9,900 nt of DNA from CAUZEO01 sp963578625 (GTDB taxonomy: Bacteria > Verrucomicrobiota > Kiritimatiellia > SLOV01). The position numbers were made by a program, and so were the translations under genes. The DNA lies in the NCBI GenBank assembly GCA_963578625.1, contig CAUZEO010000196.1, positions 1 to 9,900 on the forward strand. The letters are read 5' to 3'. The notes below the pieces were generated by a model. It saw only the letters and a list, made by a program, of their open reading frames with translations. It ran no database searches and had not been told where the DNA came from. Numbering within the stretch: position 1 is the first letter of the stretch; each line of letters starts with the position of its first letter. This document shows, piece after piece, positions 1-7,287 of the stretch.

Positions 1-10
1 ATCTGGTCGG

Positions 11-367
11 TCACTCATGAGAGTCATAATCAAGCAGCCGATAATAGACCTGTCCGTCGGTTGGCGCCTGGAACTTCAGGGTCTGTTGCCCACCGATCCC
101 AACGATCCTGCGGTATCCGCTCAGGGGCCGGTACGAGGAGCGATCGGAGCGATCGCGCGTGTAGTAGACTCCGTATGTTGCCCCGGGCCTCGACTCCCAC
201 TGCATCGTAACTTCGTTTCCAGCAGTGGCTATTACGTTCCAAGTAGACCGGTATGCCTTGAGGGGTTCGGCCTTACCGGCCGCGGGACCGGTAGAACATC
301 CTGTAAACGAAAGAAGAGCAGCCGCGAAGCCTGCCGAAACGAGATTATGTCGCCTGAACGGGGTCAT
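11..367 (-). CDS. Small fibronectin-III-like lipoprotein, function unknown
   Basis: The protein has 118 residues. A basic N-terminus (TPFRRH) and a hydrophobic stretch lead to FTGC, so Cys24 is the probable lipidation site; Phe at -3 is unusual for a lipobox, so lipidation is likely but not certain. Residues about 38-115 look like one fibronectin-III-type beta-sandwich: VTMQW near 53-57, PGATYGVYYT at 61-70, and a closing YYRLLDYD at 108-115. No catalytic motif is visible, so a binding or structural role in the outer membrane or periplasm is the most that can be inferred. I chose the ATG at 367 because it overlaps the stop codon of the upstream secreted-protein gene (TGATG), which implies translational coupling, and because it puts the signal peptide at the N-terminus. 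A longer reading from 409 would enter the upstream gene. A tandem nine-base repeat at 138-155 encodes part of an RSDRS stretch. Gene family not recognised. Confidence 0.75.
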   Translation of the reverse strand: MTPFRRHNLVSAGFAAALLSFTGCSTGPAAGKAEPLKAYRSTWNVIATAGNEVTMQWESRPGATYGVYYTRDRSDRSSYRPLSGYRRIVGIGGQQTLKFQAPTDGQVYYRLLDYDSHE

Positions 368-1161
368 CACTCGATGGGAGCATCGGCGGCGACCGCTTTT
401 TCCACCCAATCGACCGGTTCGGCGCCCAACGACAGAGATCGGTCAGGACTTGGGTCAGCCTCAATGACAACTTCGGCGGGTTCTGGCGCCAAATCGGCCG
501 TAAGCGGCATGGTCTCGGATATCGTTGCTTCCCGGCTGGTTGAAACAACGGTCGGCGAAGAGGGTGCGTTGGATTTCTTGTCCTTTCTCCAAGGGGGCCA
601 ACCGGCACGGCCTGCAATGGGCTGGTCATAAAAGCTGATCTTGCGAAGTTCAGCATTGCGGTCTGAAAGCTCTAACTTGTACCTGGCGGCGAACCATTTC
701 CATTCTCTTGAGTTGAAATCGTAGACCTTTCCGAGCGAGCCGAGAAGGCGGGCTGTGTCCAAGTGAGGAATTTGCAGGACCTGAGCACCCGAATTGGACT
801 TTGCTGCTTCAACGAGGACCGTGGGCAGCGATTCAGAGTCCCCGATGAGTACAATACGCTCGGGCGCCAGGCTCAGATAGGCGGAGGACTTGAACTGGTC
901 ATCGGAGATGGGAATCCACTCGAGACGGTTCCAAACGTGCAATATCGGATCCAAAGAGGAGGCTTCCCCCTCGTATCCCACTAAAATCAGGTCTCGTTTC
1001 TTGATGGTGTCAAACGCCACTTGGAGGGGGGTGTATTTCACGGGTACGACCAGTAAATCAACCCCTCTTTCTCGTGCCGCATTCACGGACAGGCTCGACA
1101 AGAACAAACTTCCGGCAAAAATAGATATCGTGGCGAACAGGTGAATCGGCTTCAGGGTCAT
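367..1161 (-). CDS. Secreted protein of unknown function with disordered tail
   Basis: I do not recognise this 264-residue protein. Residues 1-29 form a clear Sec signal peptide ending SVNA, with cleavage expected near Ala29. The mature part, about 33-182, alternates short hydrophobic strands and helices (DLLVVPVKYTPLQVAF near 35-50, RDLILVGYEG at 56-65, ERIVLIGDSESLP at 101-113), suggesting a compact alpha/beta fold. A tryptophan- and aromatic-rich block follows (REWKWFAARYKLEL, 152-165). Residues about 183-264 are rich in Pro, Ser, Ala and Glu and look disordered. No catalytic motif can be named. A strong Shine-Dalgarno (AAGGAGG) lies about ten bases before the ATG. The gene overlaps the following lipoprotein gene at the stop codon, so the two products probably share transcription and translation and may work together in the envelope. 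Confidence 0.8.
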   Translation of the reverse strand: MTLKPIHLFATISIFAGSLFLSSLSVNAARERGVDLLVVPVKYTPLQVAFDTIKKRDLILVGYEGEASSLDPILHVWNRLEWIPISDDQFKSSAYLSLAPERIVLIGDSESLPTVLVEAAKSNSGAQVLQIPHLDTARLLGSLGKVYDFNSREWKWFAARYKLELSDRNAELRKISFYDQPIAGRAGWPPWRKDKKSNAPSSPTVVSTSREATISETMPLTADLAPEPAEVVIEADPSPDRSLSLGAEPVDWVEKAVAADAPIE

Positions 1162-1207
1162 GGTCCCGTTTCCTCCTTACTTTTTGGTATGGATCCTTCT
1201 TCTCCTC

Positions 1208-1236
1208 ACGCTACTGGAACGGGTGTAGGGAATCAA
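1208..1236 (-). promoter_or_regulatory. Weak candidate promoter for the secreted protein/lipoprotein pair
   Basis: On the minus strand TTGATT (1231-1236) and TAGCGT (1208-1213) are separated by 17 bases. The -35 box matches the sigma-70 consensus at four of six positions and the -10 box at three of six. Transcription would start near 1201 and give a leader of about 40 bases carrying the AAGGAGG ribosome binding site. Position and spacing are right, but the -10 box is poor, so this is only a candidate. Confidence 0.25.
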
Positions 1237-1351
1237 GTCGATCGTGCGTGGAAGTGAAGTTATGGGAAATCGCCCTGTTAATAGGCAGTCCCGAGGGGCA
1301 ACACCGTGAGTTGGGAATGGTGCAGCGGAAACGGCCAGATGGGAAGAGCGG

Positions 1352-1380
1352 TTGCACGGCGCTTCTGATCCGTATATACT
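1352..1380 (+). promoter_or_regulatory. Sigma-70-like promoter of tpx
   Basis: TTGCAC (1352-1357) and TATACT (1375-1380) are separated by exactly 17 bases. The -10 box matches consensus at five of six positions, the -35 box at three of six. Transcription would begin near 1387, leaving a leader of about 28 bases that holds the GGAGG ribosome binding site (1400-1404). This also argues that translation starts at 1415 and not at the in-frame ATG at 1352, which would lie upstream of the transcript start. Confidence 0.55.
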
Positions 1381-1414
1381 CCCCCCGAAACGTACAAAAG
1401 GAGGATACGAAAAT

Positions 1415-1915
1415 ATGGCGCAAATCACTTTGAAGGGGTCAGCGGTTTCTACGGTAGGGGAGCTCCCCGCGGCCGGAAGTCCCGCACCGCCCTTCACTTT
1501 AACGACCAATAGCCTGGAGGACGTCACTCTGGATGCGTACCAAGGTAAATGGAAGGTCCTCAGTATCGTTCCGAGCTTGGACACCGGGGTGTGCGCGACA
1601 TCCACAAAGACCTTTAACGAAAAGGCTGCCTCGCTGGAGAACACGGTCATCCTAACGATTTCAGCAGATCTGCCATTCGCCCAGGCCCGGTTTTGCGAGA
1701 GCGAAGATATCGATAACGTAGTCGGACTTTCTTCATTTCGTTCCCCCGGATTCGGCGCAGACTACGGCGTCACGATGAAAGACGGGCCTTTGGCCGGGAT
1801 CTTGAGTCGCGCGATCGTCATTGTCGACCCGGACAATACCGTTGTTTACACGGAACAGGTACCGGAAATCACTCAGGAACCAGATTACGATTCCGCTCTG
1901 CAGGCTCTGGGGTGA
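1415..1915 (+). CDS. tpx: Thiol peroxidase (Tpx, atypical 2-Cys peroxiredoxin)
   Basis: Tpx reduces hydroperoxides, typically lipid or alkyl peroxides, with electrons from thioredoxin; in Gram-negative bacteria it acts in the periplasm or cytoplasm depending on species. This 166-residue protein has no signal peptide and matches the length of E. coli Tpx. The active-site motif SLDTGVCATST places Thr57 and the peroxidatic Cys60; the resolving Cys94 lies in ARFCESEDI, and Arg132 in LSRAIVIVD completes the family catalytic set. The two cysteines are 34 residues apart, as in E. coli Tpx (61 and 95). The start at 1415 is set by the AAAAGGAGG ribosome binding site ten bases upstream and by family length; an upstream in-frame ATG at 1352 would add 21 unrelated residues. 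A receiver-domain gene follows after 58 bases on the same strand and may share the transcript. Confidence 0.97.
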   Translation: MAQITLKGSAVSTVGELPAAGSPAPPFTLTTNSLEDVTLDAYQGKWKVLSIVPSLDTGVCATSTKTFNEKAASLENTVILTISADLPFAQARFCESEDIDNVVGLSSFRSPGFGADYGVTMKDGPLAGILSRAIVIVDPDNTVVYTEQVPEITQEPDYDSALQALG

Positions 1916-1973
1916 ACCCGTTGACTGCAGGTCGCAACCGTCTAACCACGAAGGGCACAAACCCAATAACCGT

Positions 1974-2378
1974 ATGAACGCAACTATCAGCGATGGACAC
2001 GTGATCATAATGGATGACGAGCCGGTCATACGATCGCTCGTCGTCAAGGCGCTGTCCCGAGTCGGGCTCGAAGTGGAAGAGGCACTTGACGGATCGGCGG
2101 CTCTTGAACTGCTACACAACAAGCTCTCGACGGGCATTGACCAAAAGAAGTGCGTTATGATTCTTGATCTGATCATCCCCACCGGGATGGGCGGCAAGGA
2201 AACGCTCCTTTCGATGCGGCAGAATACGCCCAATGTTCGCGCAGTCATTGCAAGTGGATTAGCCGACGATGACTCCCTGAACGGCCTATGTGAACCGGGG
2301 AAAACAGAACTTCTCACCAAGCCCTACGATATGAAGAACCTCATCCAGGTGGTCTCCAACCTCATGGGCGGCGAGTAA
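1974..2378 (+). CDS. Stand-alone response regulator receiver domain protein
   Basis: The 134-residue protein consists of one CheY-like receiver domain and no output domain. Seen directly: the acidic pocket DDE (14-16), phosphoacceptor Asp65 in MILDLIIP, Ser94 at the conserved Thr/Ser position (VIASG), and Lys116 in LLTKPYD; spacing between these fits the family. The sequence after the phosphoacceptor (PTGMGGKE) and the ASG block resemble the C-terminal receivers of hybrid histidine kinases more than OmpR- or NarL-type regulators. It presumably acts by phosphorylation-dependent binding to a partner or as a phosphorelay intermediate; the partner kinase is not in the window. The ATG at 1974 gives a normal receiver N-terminus, but no good ribosome binding site stands before it: AAGGG at 1951-1955 is too far away. 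It may be translated from the tpx transcript. The start is therefore less certain than the reading frame. Confidence 0.88.
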   Translation: MNATISDGHVIIMDDEPVIRSLVVKALSRVGLEVEEALDGSAALELLHNKLSTGIDQKKCVMILDLIIPTGMGGKETLLSMRQNTPNVRAVIASGLADDDSLNGLCEPGKTELLTKPYDMKNLIQVVSNLMGGE

Positions 2379-2507
2379 TTTATTTTCAATAAAAACGCCT
2401 TGGTTTGAACGATTCCTGATGATTTTCTGTCTCATCGCGTCGTCATCTCTACGACAACGAGGTAGAAGAACACATCGGTCCGGCGGATTCGGATCGGACA
2501 GCTGGTT

Positions 2508-4694
2508 ATGACAAGGCGATCCACGTATATTTTTGGTGTTTGCATCCTGGTTTCGTGGTCCGCGGGACTAGGTTTCGCGGAGACCTCGGACATCCGATCC
2601 GAGCCTCATTTCACTGAGATCGCCCGCGTTGTGGCCGATAATCTGCCGCATGCTCATGTCAGTCATGAGGAACTGAACGATCCTATTGCCGTCCAAGCTC
2701 TCGAGAACTACCTGAACGTAATGGATTTCGATCACAGCTATTTCATGGCGGAGGACGTGAAGTCCTTTGAAGCCCAGGTCATGGAACTCGATGACCAACT
2801 GAAGGTGGGGCACCTAGAATTTGCCTACGAAGTCTTTAATCGCGTCAAGGAGCGCGCGGCCAATCGTGTCGACTACGTGGAATCGCTGCTCGCGAAAGGA
2901 TTCAAATTCAGCATACCGGAGACCTATCAGCCAAAGCGGAAAGATCTGCCTTGGGCCCGTGGGGAAGAGGCATGGAACGACCTGTGGCGCAAGAAAATCA
3001 AAAACGAATGGGTTGCCCGCAAAGTATCGACCGTACTCAAAACAGAAAAACTGGATGAAAAAACGGACGACCTTGAAAAGAGCGAGGATACCCCGGAAGA
3101 AAAACTGACCCCGAAAGAATCAATCCTCAAGCGCCACCGGCAGTATCTCTCGGTGTTGAACGGGCATGACGCAGAGTGGGTCCTGCAGGCCTACTTGAAC
3201 GCGTTCGCACAAGCCTACGATCCTCACTCCGCCTACCTCTCGCCCCGAGCGACCGAAGATTTTGACATCGCCATGAAACTATCGCTCACCGGTATCGGCG
3301 CCGTGCTCACCTACGACGAAGGCGCAGCGAAAATTGTCCGCCTGATTGCCGGGGGACCTGCCCACGCCGACGGCGAATTGGAAGCAGGAGACCGCATCGT
3401 CGCGGTGGCGCAATCGGATGAAGATGCGGTGGATATCATGTACTGGCCGCTCTACAAATCGGTACGGTTGATCCGAGGTGAAAAAGGCACCGATGTGGTG
3501 CTCTCCGTGATTCCCGTATCGGACCCTTCCGGCACAAACACGAAAAAGGTTCGGCTGACACGGGACAAGATAAACCTCGAGGAGCGCGCGGCCAGTTCCT
3601 CGATCCATGAGCTTCCCGGCTGGCAGGACGGTGACCTGCTTCACCTGGGTGTCGTCTCTCTCCCTGATTTCTATGCGGACCAGCAAGGCAAGAAACGGGG
3701 AGACCCCGAATTCCGAAGCTGCTCGCAGGACGTGAAGCGAATTCTTGGCCAATTCGGCGAAAAATCAGTGGACGGGGTTCTTCTTGATCTCCGGAACAAT
3801 GGCGGCGGCTCCCTGCAGGACGCCATCGAAATGACGGGATTCTTCATTGACCGCGGACCGATCGTGCAGGTCAAAGCCAACCGTAGAGTCCGGGTATTGA
3901 ATGATCCCGACCGAGAGACCGTCTACGATGGCCCGCTCGTGGTGCTCGTAAACCGGATGAGCGCTTCTGCGTCGGAAATTCTGGCGGGGGCACTTCAGGA
4001 TTATGGCCGGGCGATCGTCGTAGGCGATGAAAAGACTCACGGGAAGGGTTCGGTACAATCGGTTTTCCCGATTGACCGACGGGACGATAAGCAGGGGTCG
4101 CTGAAGGTGACGACGGCGGCGTTTTATCGGATCGACGGAAAGTCCACGCAGCTTTACGGCGTGAAGCCGGACATCGTGCTTCCTTCCATAATGGACGTGA
4201 TGGAAATCGGGGAGGAGTTCCTGCCAAACGTACTCCCCTGGTCAAGAGTCGCCGGCACGCAGTACAAACGGTATGCGTTGCCGGAGAACATGGTGACAGA
4301 CCTCAACAGGCGCTCTGAGTCACGCCGGGGGCAGAACGAAGGATTCGTGCTCTACAACGATCTCGTGAAACGCATTGGAGACCGACTGGAGATAGAAAGC
4401 ATCTCCTTGAATTACGACGAACGACTGGCCCTCGCTCGTGCCGACGAGGCACTGGACGACATTCGGGATCAAATCGGTGACGTAGTAAAGGCAAACGAAG
4501 GAATGATCATTCGTTTGGACGACGAAGACGCAACTTCCGAAGACGAAAAATCATCGGAAGATGATGAAAGCAGGGATGACACATCCGACCTCGTGCTGAA
4601 TGAAGCTCTTTTTATTCTTCGGGATTTCGTGGAGACGCTAGGCCCGGCAAGTCCTGGGGACGAATCGGAGACCGCGATTTCCACATGGCTTTGA
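2508..4694 (+). CDS. prc: Periplasmic tail-specific protease (Prc/Tsp, peptidase S41A)
   Basis: Prc-type proteases degrade or trim periplasmic proteins from exposed C-termini, affecting lipoproteins and peptidoglycan hydrolases. This 728-residue protein begins with a signal peptide ending near GFAE (residue 25). An N-terminal helical domain spans about 33-245, including the family-typical DFDHSYFM (73-80) and YDPHSAYLSP (237-246). A PDZ domain covers about 250-340. The catalytic core holds LRNNGGGSL (428-436) and SASASE (485-490); by comparison with E. coli Prc, Ser487 is the nucleophile, Lys513 in THGKG the general base and Gln517 the third residue. A C-terminal Prc-type domain follows from about 560. 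Length is slightly above the 682 residues of E. coli Prc, partly from a charged segment at 178-200 and a very acidic stretch at 670-692. No strong ribosome binding site, promoter or terminator is evident in the 129 bases before it. Confidence 0.95.
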   Translation: MTRRSTYIFGVCILVSWSAGLGFAETSDIRSEPHFTEIARVVADNLPHAHVSHEELNDPIAVQALENYLNVMDFDHSYFMAEDVKSFEAQVMELDDQLKVGHLEFAYEVFNRVKERAANRVDYVESLLAKGFKFSIPETYQPKRKDLPWARGEEAWNDLWRKKIKNEWVARKVSTVLKTEKLDEKTDDLEKSEDTPEEKLTPKESILKRHRQYLSVLNGHDAEWVLQAYLNAFAQAYDPHSAYLSPRATEDFDIAMKLSLTGIGAVLTYDEGAAKIVRLIAGGPAHADGELEAGDRIVAVAQSDEDAVDIMYWPLYKSVRLIRGEKGTDVVLSVIPVSDPSGTNTKKVRLTRDKINLEERAASSSIHELPGWQDGDLLHLGVVSLPDFYADQQGKKRGDPEFRSCSQDVKRILGQFGEKSVDGVLLDLRNNGGGSLQDAIEMTGFFIDRGPIVQVKANRRVRVLNDPDRETVYDGPLVVLVNRMSASASEILAGALQDYGRAIVVGDEKTHGKGSVQSVFPIDRRDDKQGSLKVTTAAFYRIDGKSTQLYGVKPDIVLPSIMDVMEIGEEFLPNVLPWSRVAGTQYKRYALPENMVTDLNRRSESRRGQNEGFVLYNDLVKRIGDRLEIESISLNYDERLALARADEALDDIRDQIGDVVKANEGMIIRLDDEDATSEDEKSSEDDESRDDTSDLVLNEALFILRDFVETLGPASPGDESETAISTWL

Positions 4695-4931
4695 ATCCGC
4701 CGGCGAACTGGAGGAGGGCATGCTGGGCGCGGGCCTGCGTTGCTGAAGACGCGGAGGACCATTAAAATCTCAGGTGCCCGTGCCGTTCAATAAACTCCCC
4801 GGAGCGCTCCTCACAAAAATCAGAACCCGAATCGAGGAAAACGCCGCCAGATCCGGGCGATCGTCCCCCACAGCCACCAATCCGGTGCACAAGAGAGCTA
4901 CTGCCGCGCCGCGCACTTCGCGAAGGGGCCT
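4695..4931. other. Convergent intergenic region between prc and def, no gene seen
   Basis: This region separates two genes that point toward each other. It contains two ten-base perfect palindromes, GGAGCGCTCC (4801-4810) and CTTCGCGAAG (4916-4925), and a six-pair imperfect stem at 4735-4754. None is followed on either strand by a convincing T-run, so no intrinsic terminator can be called although termination is expected somewhere here. The only substantial open frame, starting at 4774, runs deep into def on the opposite strand and has basic low-complexity content, which marks it as a shadow. Confidence 0.5.
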
Positions 4932-5492
4932 TTACGCGATCCGCAGCCGTTCCTGCGTTTCCCGGCGCATTCGCTTCAGACGCCCGGAAAGCGCAATCTT
5001 CTTCACATGGGTCATCCGGTCCTTAAAGAGGATCCCGTTGAGATGATCGACTTCATGTTGCACGACGCGCGCAACGAACCCGCGGAGTTCCACCTGGACA
5101 GATTCCCCCTGCAGGTCTTGATAAATAAGATTGATCCCGACCGTCCGTTCAATGGCCGCAGTGATCCCCGGGAAACTAAGGCAGCCTTCGTCAAGGGTCC
5201 ATGACTCCTCACCCAATGGGCTAATCGAGGGATTGACCAAGACTGCGGGCATCGTCAGATCCGGGTTTTCACGATTGCCTTGCTCGTCCACATCGTGATC
5301 CGTGGGAACTTCCACCACGCAGATCGCCTGCGTAATTCCAACCTGCTGCGCGGCAAGACCGACCCCCTGTTCCGCTCGCATGGTTTCAATCATATCCTCC
5401 GCAAGCGTGAGCAGCCCTTTATCGAAAGCGGTGATTCGGGACGACCGTTCACGAAGGACGGGATCGCCGAAAACTCTGACTTCTCGCACCAT
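4932..5492 (-). CDS. def: Peptide deformylase
   Basis: Peptide deformylase removes the formyl group from the N-terminal methionine of nascent proteins at the ribosome exit. All three family motifs are present in the 186-residue product: GVGLAAQQ (43-50), EGCLS (102-106) and QHEVDH (145-150). Cys104, His146 and His150 are the metal ligands, Glu147 the catalytic residue and Gln50 the conserved motif-I glutamine. The C-terminal helix ends in a basic stretch (GRLKRMRRETQERLRIA). Start at 5492 is supported by the normal N-terminus (VREVRVFGDPVLR); the ribosome binding site is weak. It lies 71 bases downstream of the HTTM gene on the same strand and could be cotranscribed. The usual neighbour fmt (methionyl-tRNA formyltransferase) is not next to it here. 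Confidence 0.97.
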   Translation of the reverse strand: MVREVRVFGDPVLRERSSRITAFDKGLLTLAEDMIETMRAEQGVGLAAQQVGITQAICVVEVPTDHDVDEQGNRENPDLTMPAVLVNPSISPLGEESWTLDEGCLSFPGITAAIERTVGINLIYQDLQGESVQVELRGFVARVVQHEVDHLNGILFKDRMTHVKKIALSGRLKRMRRETQERLRIA

Positions 5493-5563
5493 GGCAGCTC
5501 AACGTACCATCAGGCGCCCAGTGGCTGCAACCGCGGAGCGTATGCCGTACGATTCCCCGAAAG

Positions 5564-7054
5564 TCATTTGGCATTCAAGGTGGACGTGGATTCAGTATCC
5601 GGAAAACAAATATACTGCGCAACGAATACCATGTTCGAGGGCTGCCGCTCTACGGGGCGGAGATCCCTCACTTCGGCGAAAAATCGGGCTGCATCGATGC
5701 GGTCTTCAGGGTTTGCGCTCGCGTGCCATTCGCGGCAGATCCAGTGGAGATACACGTCCAATAGTTCCGGATGACTGTCCCGTCTGACGAACAATTGTTC
5801 CAGGTAATACTGAAATCTGTATGTCCTGTGGAATCCTTTCGCCTTCTTCCATGCGGTAGCGCCGGGCGTGTCGAGCATGTCAATGACGCGCCGTCCTTCC
5901 TGAATACCTGCGACCTTGATCCTGAATTCATGGGACCCTGGATCGGGCGCGTACATATTCCAGTTCTGAGTCGCGCCGATCTGTCGCGCCAGCGCATTGG
6001 GCACCGAAGAGGAAGCAAGATGGGAAATCGAACGATTCCTTGCGATACAATCGAGTGCCTGAATGACCGCGAGGATCATCAGCGATACCACAATCAGTTC
6101 TCTCGCAATGACGACGGAGCGCCTAGATCCCCCACGGAGTTCTGCCGGAAGTTCCGCCTCATCCGCTTCGCGTGGCCGGCTCCGCGACCCAAGCCGGTCC
6201 CACCAGGCGCCCGGGATAAACAGCAACAATCCCGCGGTGCTCATCCAAGGGAAAAGCCTGAGATTAATAGATAGCGCGATGCCGATCTGAAAAAAAAGAA
6301 ATGCCGGTATGGCAACGGTACGAATGAGATTTTGCTTGAACGGAACTAAAAATGCCAGCGGCGCCAGGAGTTCAAACCACAACACAACGCGCGACAGTAC
6401 TTTCGTCAAACTGTAATCCTGCCGCAACCACGCCCCGAGCGGCATAACCCAATCATCCGAACCGAGGCTCCTCCACAATGCGGTACCGTCCGCCCACGAA
6501 GAGCCGGACTTGGCGAGAGCTGTTACCGTGTACATTGCGATCAGTTGAAGCAGGATGGCCGCGGACGCGGGGGAAAGGCATGGGGAATCGCTTTCCAGCG
6601 ATTTACGCCGTATAGCGTCTATCGAATAGCACGCACCCATCGGCAGGAACATGCTCCAGATGAGGAACTGAAGCGGCAAGTAATCCTGCCCGTCTAGCAC
6701 CATCGGGCACCGACTATGGAGTGAGGCAAAAAGAAACCACGTGGCGACCGTCGCGCTCCTCGTTTTGTAACCGATGGTGAACATCAGCGTCACAATCACC
6801 AGCCCACCATAGAGAACCGCCTGCATGGCTACGTCACCACTGAAGAAGAAGAGAGATCGCAGGATCGGCACATAGGGAATTGCGTGCCTGGGAAAAGGGC
6901 CCGCATCGGACAAGTAATATTCGAGAAAACGCGCGCGTAGCGCCAGATCGGTCAGGATCAAGGCGCCCAGCACGATCCGGAATGCGCCGAGAGATCTTAA
7001 ATCGACACCGAAGACCGAACGAAGATCATGTTTAATACGGGTTGGTTTGAGCAT
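5564..7054 (-). CDS. HTTM-domain membrane protein, gamma-carboxylase-like
   Basis: This 496-residue protein belongs to the HTTM family, which includes the membrane part of vitamin K-dependent gamma-glutamyl carboxylase. The opening VDLRSLGAFRIVLGALILTD (17-36) is typical of HTTM proteins. Hydrophobic segments lie near 22-38, 65-93, 100-112, 127-145, 163-181, 218-238, 246-264, 270-285 and 316-335, so seven to nine helices are likely in the inner membrane. Lys182 in TALAKSGSSW sits five residues before a Trp, the same spacing as Lys218, the catalytic base of human carboxylase (KKLDADW), as I recall that sequence. Residues about 340-496 form a soluble region with QNWNMYAPDP (363-372), a motif common in bacterial HTTM proteins and not part of the animal enzyme. 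Substrate and reaction are unknown. The start at 7054 has a GGGA about eight bases upstream. def follows after 71 bases. Confidence 0.88.
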   Translation of the reverse strand: MLKPTRIKHDLRSVFGVDLRSLGAFRIVLGALILTDLALRARFLEYYLSDAGPFPRHAIPYVPILRSLFFFSGDVAMQAVLYGGLVIVTLMFTIGYKTRSATVATWFLFASLHSRCPMVLDGQDYLPLQFLIWSMFLPMGACYSIDAIRRKSLESDSPCLSPASAAILLQLIAMYTVTALAKSGSSWADGTALWRSLGSDDWVMPLGAWLRQDYSLTKVLSRVVLWFELLAPLAFLVPFKQNLIRTVAIPAFLFFQIGIALSINLRLFPWMSTAGLLLFIPGAWWDRLGSRSRPREADEAELPAELRGGSRRSVVIARELIVVSLMILAVIQALDCIARNRSISHLASSSVPNALARQIGATQNWNMYAPDPGSHEFRIKVAGIQEGRRVIDMLDTPGATAWKKAKGFHRTYRFQYYLEQLFVRRDSHPELLDVYLHWICREWHASANPEDRIDAARFFAEVRDLRPVERQPSNMVFVAQYICFPDTESTSTLNAK

Positions 7055-7287
7055 GATGATCCCGGAACACTTCGCCTCGGCTCACCGACGGCCGACTTCG
7101 CGCTACTGACGCAGGTAGGGGAGAGTCGAGTGCTCACGCCACCGCAACCTCAGCCGAACGACAGTACCCACGACCCGGCCATTTAAACAAAAAAGATGTC
7201 TCTTTGGCAAGTCAACCGAGAAAGTGCTCGCGGGCTCTCGGGCAACGACTTTACTTTGGGTGCTCTATTTCATAAGCTACTTAAAGT
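7055..7287. other. Divergent intergenic region between HTTM and GT2 genes
   Basis: No gene is visible in these 233 bases. A six-pair inverted repeat, CCGAGA (7216-7221) with TCTCGG (7236-7241), brackets a 14-base loop. A weak plus-strand promoter candidate, TTTACT (7250-7255) and TAAGCT (7273-7278) with a 17-base spacer, would start transcription within a few bases of the GT2 start codon. On the minus strand I find no promoter better than three of six matches per box. Confidence 0.35.

Noticed and set aside
138..155. Tandem repeat of a nine-base unit GAGCGATCG.
   Set aside because: It lies inside the lipoprotein coding frame and only encodes a short Arg-Ser-Asp repetition; two copies are not enough for a repeat element.
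1177..1650. Open frame of 157 codons on the minus strand opposite tpx.
   Set aside because: It covers the well-supported tpx gene and promoter on the other strand, and its product has no recognisable motif.
2379..2507. Search for a terminator after the receiver gene and a promoter for prc, including the AT-rich patch at 2379-2396 and a five-pair stem GTCGT/ACGAC.
   Set aside because: The AT-rich patch has no GC-rich stem before it, the stem has no T-run, and no -35/-10 pair exceeds weak matches.
4028..4063. The Ser-Lys spacing of Prc is one residue longer than in E. coli (26 against 25), and the residue before GKG is His, not Phe.
   Set aside because: Prc-like proteases of other phyla, as I recall them, show the same one-residue-longer loop and THGKG form; Ser487, Lys513 and Gln517 are all present, so there is no reason to suspect inactivity.
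4801..4925. Perfect ten-base palindromes GGAGCGCTCC and CTTCGCGAAG between the ends of prc and def, considered as terminators or protein-binding sites.
   Set aside because: Neither is followed by a T-run, their loops are too small for a stable hairpin, and such short palindromes are expected by chance in GC-rich DNA.
4774..5046. Plus-strand frame beginning in the prc-def gap.
   Set aside because: Nearly half overlaps def on the opposite strand, composition is Arg/Ser-rich, and there is no ribosome binding site.
7216..7241. Inverted repeat CCGAGA/TCTCGG in the HTTM-GT2 gap, considered as a riboswitch or operator.
   Set aside because: A single six-pair stem with a 14-base loop and no conserved core sequence is too little for a riboswitch or operator call.
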